Shown: positions 6,292 through 10,336 of the stretch, piece after piece
Position numbering within the stretch: the first letter of the stretch is position 1
How the letters are laid out: each line of letters starts with the position of its first letter
Assembly: GCA_030038035.1 (NCBI GenBank)
Contig: JASHPP010000791.1
Coordinates: 1 to 10,336, forward strand
Source: Trebonia sp.
Lineage (GTDB): Bacteria > Actinomycetota > Actinomycetes > Streptosporangiales > Streptosporangiaceae
Direction of reading: 5' to 3'
DNA: 10,336 nucleotides
Position numbers and translations under genes: made by a program
The notes under the pieces: model-generated
What the model was told of the DNA's origin: nothing
What the model saw: only the letters and a program-made list of their open reading frames with translations
The model's database searches: none

Positions 6292-6329
6292 TGAAAACTG
6301 ACCCTCTGGCGGCTCCTGAATTTTGACCC
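6292..6329. repeat. Terminal direct repeats of the IS21-type remnant
   Basis: TGAAAACTGACCC and TGAATTTTGACCC match at 10 of 13 bases and start 25 bases apart. IS21-family ends carry several such transposase-binding repeats, so these mark the surviving terminus. The opposite end is absent. Confidence 0.5.
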
Positions 6330-6371
6330 CTCGACGGGTTGGCTGGTTAGGTTGCGTTGGTCTGCTGGTGG

Positions 6372-6686
6372 TTAGTCGGGGTCGTAGGGTTCGCGGGTGT
6401 CGCGGAGCGGGGAACGGCGGCTGTACTGGAGTTCGGCTTGCTCGGGGCTGGTGCCGAGGGTGGTGGCGATGTCAGCCCAGCTGGCGTGCTTGCGGCGGGC
6501 GTCGGCGGCGAGCTCGGGGATCATGCGCCCGGCCTGGTCGATGAGGCTGGCCAGCAGGGTGATCGCGGTAAGGGGGTCGCCGGGCCAGCGGCCGCGGCGG
6601 TCGGCGAGCTCGCGGAGGGCGTTCTCGATCAGGTCCCACGTGTCGTTGCCGCTGCGCGGCGGGACCGGGGGGATGAGCTCGGTCAT
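6372..6686 (-). CDS. Small accessory protein of an IS21-type element
   Basis: The product has 104 residues and no known enzymatic motif. The C-terminal half (SWADIATTLGTSPEQAELQYS) looks like a short helix-turn-helix. The middle (DPLTAITLLASLIDQAGRMIPELAADARR) is helical. The start ATG overlaps the istB stop as ATGA and has GGAG 7 bases upstream, so it was translationally coupled to istB. I recall similar small ORFs following istB in actinobacterial IS21 elements, but I do not know a function. Its frame is intact although the element around it is truncated; expression now depends on the fused upstream transcript. Confidence 0.6.
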   Translation of the reverse strand: MTELIPPVPPRSGNDTWDLIENALRELADRRGRWPGDPLTAITLLASLIDQAGRMIPELAADARRKHASWADIATTLGTSPEQAELQYSRRSPLRDTREPYDPD

Positions 6687-6800
6687 GAGTTTTCTCCGGG
6701 GTCGTGGCTGGCTGCGGGGATGCGGCCCAGGTCGCGGTTCTTGAGCCGGTAGCTGTCGCCCTTGAGGCTGATCACCTCGGCGTGGTGGACCAGCCGGAAG
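6683..6800 (-). pseudogene. istB: 3' fragment of istB (IS21 helper ATPase)
   Basis: Only the C-terminal tail remains: RLVHHAEVISLKGDSYRLKNRDLGR followed by IPAASHDPGENS and TGA. This tail is typical of actinobacterial IstB-like AAA+ ATPases, which load the IstA transposase onto target DNA. The Walker A and B regions are absent. Upstream of about 6797-6803 the sequence changes to unrelated material (PREQAPRSPEPAR), marking a deletion or recombination junction. The frame happens to stay open upstream to a GTG at 6931, giving an 82-codon chimera that is unlikely to be functional. Confidence 0.65.
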
Positions 6801-7005
6801 CGCGCGGGTTCCGGAGATCTGGGAGCCTGCTCGCGGGGAACCCGGCCGTCGGTCGTGATCGAGGGGAAAGTGGTGGCTGGGTTCGCGGGATCCGGGCGAT
6901 CGGTATCTGCTGTTGTCCGGCCGGCGAGCACGGCGACGCCGGCTTTGAGTGGGGAGAGCCCGGCGGCGCAGGCCGGAGGGCGGCGGCCGGGTCGTGAGCG
7001 GTCAT
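6800..7005 (-). pseudogene. Broken 5' end of a fourth cassette gene
   Basis: An ATG at 7005 lies 14 bases after the stop of the zinc-finger recombinase-like gene and has AGGAG 4 bases upstream, the best ribosome binding site in this cassette. It encodes MTAHDPAAALR. A one-base shift then yields ACAAGLSPLKAGVAVLAG, which together read like the start of an actinobacterial hypothetical protein (MTAHDPAAALR-ACAAGLSPL). Beyond that no frame looks coherent, and the sequence runs into the istB fragment near 6800. I infer a gene that was truncated and frameshifted when the IS21-type element inserted or deleted. Its original function is unknown. Confidence 0.45.
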
Positions 7006-7019
7006 GGGTCTCCTCGGGA

Positions 7020-8651
7020 TCATCGCGGCACGGTGGGACCGCGGTCGGGGTGAGCAGCCTGGACGTAGTTCATCGCGGGTTTGGCGGTGAGGCCGAAGAC
7101 GCGCATGAGGTGGACGGGGTCGGCGGTGTGCCGGGCTTCGTCGAGGATCCGGTCCTGCCGCACTTGGGACGGGTTGAGGCCGAGCTCGCCGAAGATGGCG
7201 TCGAGGACGGTGAGGGCGATAGGCGGCCCGGCGGTGTCGACGGCAGTGTGCCTGGTGACCAGCAGGTGGGGATTGCCGGTAAGGGGCCAGCATCTGTGCC
7301 GTTCGCGGAGCCAGTCGGCCATGAGCGCACGGGAAAGCTCGTCGAGGTAAACGGTGTGCGTTCCGGTCGGGCGCCGGACGGCGAGCTGGCCGCGGGGCAG
7401 GTCGAGGTCTTCCAGCAGCAGGGAAGCCGTCTCTTTCTTGCCGAGCGCGTGGATGGCGATCATGGCGACGGTGACCTTGGCGATCGGGGTGCCGGCCCGG
7501 TCGATCAGCCCGCGGAGCAGGTCGGTGGGGATCGGGGCCGGCAGCCGGCGCATGGACGGCAGGGTGACCCCGCGGGTCGGGTCCCGGAAGATGATCTTCT
7601 CCTGCTTGAGTGCCCGGAACAGGCTGCGCAGGGCGGGAAGCAGGTTGTGTGCCCTGGCGCCCGGGTGCTGCCTGAGTGCTTCCTGGATGTCGTCGCGGGT
7701 GATCTCGCGCAGGCTGGTGACGTGCTGGCCCCATTCGGCCAGGACCGGATGGAAGCAGTTGAGGTAGCTGCGGACCGAGGAGAACGGCAGTTCCTGGTGA
7801 GCCCGGCGGCCTTGTCCGCGGATGACTCTCACCCACTGGCGGACCTCGCCGGCGATGACGTCGGGAAGGGCGTCGATGTGCTGGTTGATGGTGCGCTCGA
7901 CGGAGGTGCCCTGCCGGTCCGGGTCGGGGATGATCATGCCGCGGTCATCGAGGAACTGCAGGACCCGCCGGGTAGCGGTGCTGGGACGGGAGCTGAGCGC
8001 CCTGACGTCGGCCTCGTGGACAGGGGCGCCGGCTCCCAGCCAGGCCAGCAGGATCCGGAGGGTCTTGGTCGCGTTATTGCGCGGCCCGGTGCCCATGCCG
8101 CAGGATCTGGCGTGCCGGTCGAGCTCGCCGACGAGGGCGCTGGCTGCGGGCGTCAGGGCGGGCAACTGGTCCAGTTCGCCAGCGTTAAGGAAGCTCCAGT
8201 CACGGCGGGCGTCGAACAGCACGCCCTGCGCGGGATCGACCAGGTGCGGCGAGACCGGCTGCGCTAGCTGCGGCCGGCGGGGCTGGATCACCCGCCGGCA
8301 GGCCGCGATGCCGGAGGGCACCTGCTTGTCCTTGCAGTTGGCGGGGAGCGTCAGCGACGATGCCCGGGACAGCCGGAGTCCGGGCAGGAGGAACCCGAGC
8401 TGGAGCGGCCGCCCCGGCCGGGGGTTTGCTAGCCAGCCGGGGTCCTCGACGCGGACGGTCATCAGGCAGGGGCGGCAGAGCCCGTCACGATCGACGTGGG
8501 TCACGCGGCTGCAGTGCAGGCAGGGAGCCTGGCCCGGGAGGGCCCGCCGCCACTTGGAGCAGGCGGCGCAGCAGGTGTACTGCGTCAGCGGACCCCAGCC
8601 GAGGCAGACCGGGCACTGCCCGGCCGGCCATCTCCTCTCGTCGCCGGGCAT
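7020..8651 (-). CDS. Zinc-finger tyrosine-recombinase-like protein with degenerate catalytic site
   Basis: The product has 543 residues. The N terminus has four CxxC pairs (C13/C16, C28/C31, C44/C47, C59/C62), which should form two zinc ribbons. From about residue 180 on it resembles a phage-type integrase: a helical core-binding part (YLNCFHPVLAEW to LRSLFRALKQE) and a catalytic-like part (VAMIAIHALGKKETASLLLEDLDL to the C terminus). The active site is degraded: the first Arg position reads G404-K405, the box II His is D504, R507 is kept, the second His is L521 and Tyr529 is kept (AKPAMNYV). It is more likely a DNA-binding partner of the upstream recombinase than an active enzyme. ATG 8651 starts one base after the HTH gene stop and has no ribosome binding site, so it relies on coupling. 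Earlier in-frame codons are a shadow of the HTH gene. Confidence 0.72.
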   Translation of the reverse strand: MPGDERRWPAGQCPVCLGWGPLTQYTCCAACSKWRRALPGQAPCLHCSRVTHVDRDGLCRPCLMTVRVEDPGWLANPRPGRPLQLGFLLPGLRLSRASSLTLPANCKDKQVPSGIAACRRVIQPRRPQLAQPVSPHLVDPAQGVLFDARRDWSFLNAGELDQLPALTPAASALVGELDRHARSCGMGTGPRNNATKTLRILLAWLGAGAPVHEADVRALSSRPSTATRRVLQFLDDRGMIIPDPDRQGTSVERTINQHIDALPDVIAGEVRQWVRVIRGQGRRAHQELPFSSVRSYLNCFHPVLAEWGQHVTSLREITRDDIQEALRQHPGARAHNLLPALRSLFRALKQEKIIFRDPTRGVTLPSMRRLPAPIPTDLLRGLIDRAGTPIAKVTVAMIAIHALGKKETASLLLEDLDLPRGQLAVRRPTGTHTVYLDELSRALMADWLRERHRCWPLTGNPHLLVTRHTAVDTAGPPIALTVLDAIFGELGLNPSQVRQDRILDEARHTADPVHLMRVFGLTAKPAMNYVQAAHPDRGPTVPR

Positions 8652-8652
8652 G

Positions 8653-8988
8653 TCAGTTCGGGGGCAGCGACCGGCGGGATCCGCCGGCCCGCGGGACCGG
8701 CCGGGCGGGGCTGCCGGGCTGACCGCCGGCCCCGGCTGCCCGCTGCTCCTGCCGGCCGCCGTCAGCGCCGGCGAGGGGCTCGGCCTCGAGCAGGTCAGCG
8801 ACGGTGCAGTCCAGTGCGGCGCAGATCTTGTCCAGGTCGTCGAGCCGGACCGAGATCGGCTTGCCGCTCCAGAGGGCGGCGACCTTGCTGAGCGAGGGCG
8901 TGAACCCGGCTTCCTCAAAGGCTTTCAGCAGGTCAGCGGGCCGCCAGATGTCACGCTTCGCTGCGGCCCAGCGCAGGTTCCATTTCAT
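8653..8988 (-). CDS. Cro/C1-type helix-turn-helix protein
   Basis: The 111-residue DNA-binding protein has an XRE-like domain over residues about 4-70: DLLKAFEEAGFTPSLSKVAALWSGKPISVRLDDLDKICAALDCTVADLLEAEP. The ending SVRLDDLDKICAALDCTVADLLE is the usual signature of the small Cro/C1 regulators that control mobile elements. The rest is a Gly/Pro/Arg-rich tail without structure. The ATG overlaps the integrase stop as ATGA and has AGGGG about 8 bases upstream. It lies between two recombinase-type genes in one operon, so it may repress the operon, act as a recombination directionality factor, or fill the role of TnpC in Tn554-type elements. The first option fits the repeat cluster at the operon head. 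Confidence 0.78.
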   Translation of the reverse strand: MKWNLRWAAAKRDIWRPADLLKAFEEAGFTPSLSKVAALWSGKPISVRLDDLDKICAALDCTVADLLEAEPLAGADGGRQEQRAAGAGGQPGSPARPVPRAGGSRRSLPPN

Positions 8989-10283
8989 CGCAGGTTCCCC
9001 TTGTCCGTCGTCAGCCGTTGCACTGCCCGGTCAGCGGCGGCCAGGCCGGCCTTCTCGGGATCGGCATGGGCAGTTGCCAGGTAGGAAACCGTAGTGGTCG
9101 GCCGGTCGTGGCCCAATAGCTTCTGCACCTCCCAGAGCGACATGCCGCCCTCGTAGTTGTGGGTCGCCGCGGCGTGGCGGAGGAGATGGGGGTGCAGGTG
9201 GGTGACCGGCCCGGTCAGGAACCGCTCGCCGGCGGCCTGCAGGGCCTTGCGGAAGGTGGGCGGCGTGACCGCGATCCCCGGTGAGGGCACGTTCAGCGCC
9301 GACACGGCCGGCGGGATGCGCTCGGAGGGGAACAGCGGCGCGTCCGGGTGCCCCGGGTCGTCGCTGAACCCGCCGCGGACGTCCTCGATCCACCACCACA
9401 GCAGTGCCCGGCCTTCCTCGAACATGTAGGCCTCCCGCTGGCGGGGCCCGGACCCGCGGGCGCCCTTGCCGTTGACCAGGAACCGGCCCCACTGTCCCGA
9501 TTCCCAGTGCAGGTCGCCGATCCGGACGCCGCACAGCTCGGCAGCCCGGACGCCGGAGAGGTAGGTGAGCTTGCCCATCACGTAATCGCGGCGGGCGACC
9601 GCGGGCTTGCGGGCCGCTTCCAGCGAGCGGCGCCAGCGGGCGAAGAACTCGCGGAGAGCCCGCTGCGAGGGCGGAACCCGCAGGCCGAAGTCGCCGCGGT
9701 GCCGGGGCCGGTTGAACGGGTCGACCGGCGACTCTACTCCGATCCCGTAACGGCGGGCGATCTCGCCCGCATACCTCTGCTCGAGGAACGCGAAGTAGCC
9801 GTCGATCTGGTTCATCTTCCGGCGGACCGTGGCGCCCGACCGCTTGCCCTCCCCGGCGAAGTACTTGTCGACGTGCCGCGGGGTCAGCCGCCACGGAGAC
9901 AGGCCGTAATGCTCGCAGACCTCGATGACCGGCTTGACCAGCCCGTCCAGCGTCGCCTGCGCCAGTCCGGCAGCGTCTCGGGCCCACTGGTACTCGGCGA
10001 TCGTGTCCAGGAAGAAGCCTCCCTCGCCGTCCTCGCTCAGCTCGGCGGCCTTGCGCCGCTGCAGCGTGAGGACGTCAGCCAAGCCCGGCTCGACGGCCAC
10101 GAGCTCCGGCTCATGCTGCCCGCTGCCGCCCGGAGCGGGGACCGGCACCACGGACAGAAGGCGACTCCTGGATTCAGCCACGGAACGGGAGATTACGCCA
10201 GTAACTCCAGGAATCCTGGTTAAATTAGCGGATTCCGATGTGATCGGAATCGGGCTGCTCAGCGGACGCTGACCTGCTGACAT
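8985..10283 (-). CDS. Tyrosine recombinase / site-specific integrase
   Basis: The 432-residue phage-type integrase should cut and rejoin DNA through a 3'-phosphotyrosine link. An N-terminal SAM-like core-binding domain (about residues 92-170) precedes a complete catalytic domain: R246 (YLSGVRAAEL), K273 (VNGKGARG), H366 and R369 (HPHLLRHAAATH), H392 (LLGHDRPTTT) and nucleophile Y401 (VSYL). It heads a minus-strand operon with the HTH and zinc-finger genes. ATG 10283 has GGAAG 5 bases upstream. However, the first 40 or so codons have relaxed third positions, include a TTA codon and overlap a cluster of palindromes, so a GTG at 10151 (388 residues) is a real alternative, and the palindromes would then lie in the promoter. 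Confidence 0.85.
   Translation of the reverse strand: MSAGQRPLSSPIPITSESANLTRIPGVTGVISRSVAESRSRLLSVVPVPAPGGSGQHEPELVAVEPGLADVLTLQRRKAAELSEDGEGGFFLDTIAEYQWARDAAGLAQATLDGLVKPVIEVCEHYGLSPWRLTPRHVDKYFAGEGKRSGATVRRKMNQIDGYFAFLEQRYAGEIARRYGIGVESPVDPFNRPRHRGDFGLRVPPSQRALREFFARWRRSLEAARKPAVARRDYVMGKLTYLSGVRAAELCGVRIGDLHWESGQWGRFLVNGKGARGSGPRQREAYMFEEGRALLWWWIEDVRGGFSDDPGHPDAPLFPSERIPPAVSALNVPSPGIAVTPPTFRKALQAAGERFLTGPVTHLHPHLLRHAAATHNYEGGMSLWEVQKLLGHDRPTTTVSYLATAHADPEKAGLAAADRAVQRLTTDKGNLR
10164..10271. promoter_or_regulatory. Cluster of GGAATC-type repeats and palindromes
   Basis: Four copies of GGAATC or a near match occur in 82 bases: GGATTC 10170-10175, GGAATC 10210-10215, the inverted copy 10231-10236 and GGAATC 10246-10251. 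The last two belong to a perfect 9-bp inverted repeat with a 3-base centre (GATTCCGAT and ATCGGAATC, 10231-10251). The second sits in the 13-base palindrome at 10207-10219 (CCAGGA-A-TCCTGG). A 12-base direct repeat (ACTCCTGGATTC and ACTCCAGGAATC, 10164 and 10204) is spaced by 40 bases. A smaller palindrome CAGCG-GA-CGCTG lies at 10260-10271. This looks like an operator array for the HTH protein or arm sites for the integrase. It overlaps the annotated start of the integrase gene. Confidence 0.55.
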
Positions 10284-10336
10284 GCGGTCTTCCGTGACCG
10301 GGGGAACCGACGGAACCCGCGCGTACTCCGGTTGTC

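Larger units (their letters stand above)
6292..6800 (-). mobile_element. Remnant of an IS21-family insertion sequence
   Basis: Three signs combine. First, the last 38 residues of an IstB-like ATPase are encoded from about 6799 to 6683. Second, an overlapping small ORF follows, as in many actinobacterial IS21 elements. Third, a terminal repeat pair TGAAAACTGACCC (6292-6304) and TGAATTTTGACCC (6317-6329), 25 bases apart, resembles the multiple end repeats of this family. The transposase gene istA and most of istB are missing, so the element cannot move by itself. The exact outer boundary is uncertain by tens of bases. Confidence 0.6.

Noticed and set aside
6762..8267. 501-codon plus-strand frame opposite the zinc-finger recombinase
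   Set aside because: It mirrors the minus-strand gene, whose product has recognisable integrase features and CxxC pairs; the plus-strand product has none.
9348..10223. 291-codon plus-strand frame opposite the integrase
   Set aside because: Antisense shadow; the minus strand encodes all six catalytic residues of a tyrosine recombinase.
1..10336. CRISPR array, tRNA or rRNA genes
   Set aside because: No regularly spaced identical repeats and no tRNA or rRNA signature seen on either strand.

Overview
The window reads as chromosomal DNA from a high-GC actinomycete (Actinomycetota). Codon third positions are strongly G/C, GTG starts are common, ATGA stop/start overlaps link neighbouring genes, and the content (paired ECF sigma factors, an SH3/CHAP exoprotein, a NarL-type two-component system, an IS21-family remnant) is typical of soil actinomycetes. 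I cannot assign a genus.

Layout: bases 1-202 hold the 3' end of an unrecognised plus-strand gene that converges on two translationally coupled minus-strand ECF sigma factor genes (1768 to 213). A hairpin-rich non-coding stretch (about 1820-2241) follows. It ends in a strong terminator for a minus-strand secreted SH3b/CHAP peptidoglycan hydrolase gene (2242-3225). The leader of that gene (about 3226-3371) looks like a divergent ydaO-type (cyclic-di-AMP) riboswitch. Transcribed the other way are a membrane histidine kinase (3583-4755), an overlapping response regulator (4740-5483) and a shortened second response-regulator-like protein that has lost its phosphoacceptor region (5541-6026).

From about 6290 onward the DNA looks mobile. 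A remnant of an IS21-family element (6292 to about 6800) keeps one end, a small accessory ORF and the last codons of istB. It is fused to the beginning of a broken gene (about 6800-7005), which was the fourth gene of a minus-strand cassette. The three intact cassette genes are a tyrosine recombinase with all catalytic residues (8985-10283), a Cro/C1-type HTH protein (8653-8988) and a zinc-finger recombinase-like protein lacking most catalytic residues (7020-8651). They are linked by 4-base overlap and 1-base spacing. The arrangement recalls the three-protein transposition modules of Tn554-type elements. A cluster of GGAATC-type repeats and palindromes (10164-10271) at the head of the first recombinase gene is a good candidate for its operator or recombinase-binding region.

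The points most worth following are the active-recombinase / HTH / inactive-recombinase trio with its repeat cluster, the riboswitch-like leader of the cell-wall hydrolase, and the unphosphorylatable response-regulator paralogue.
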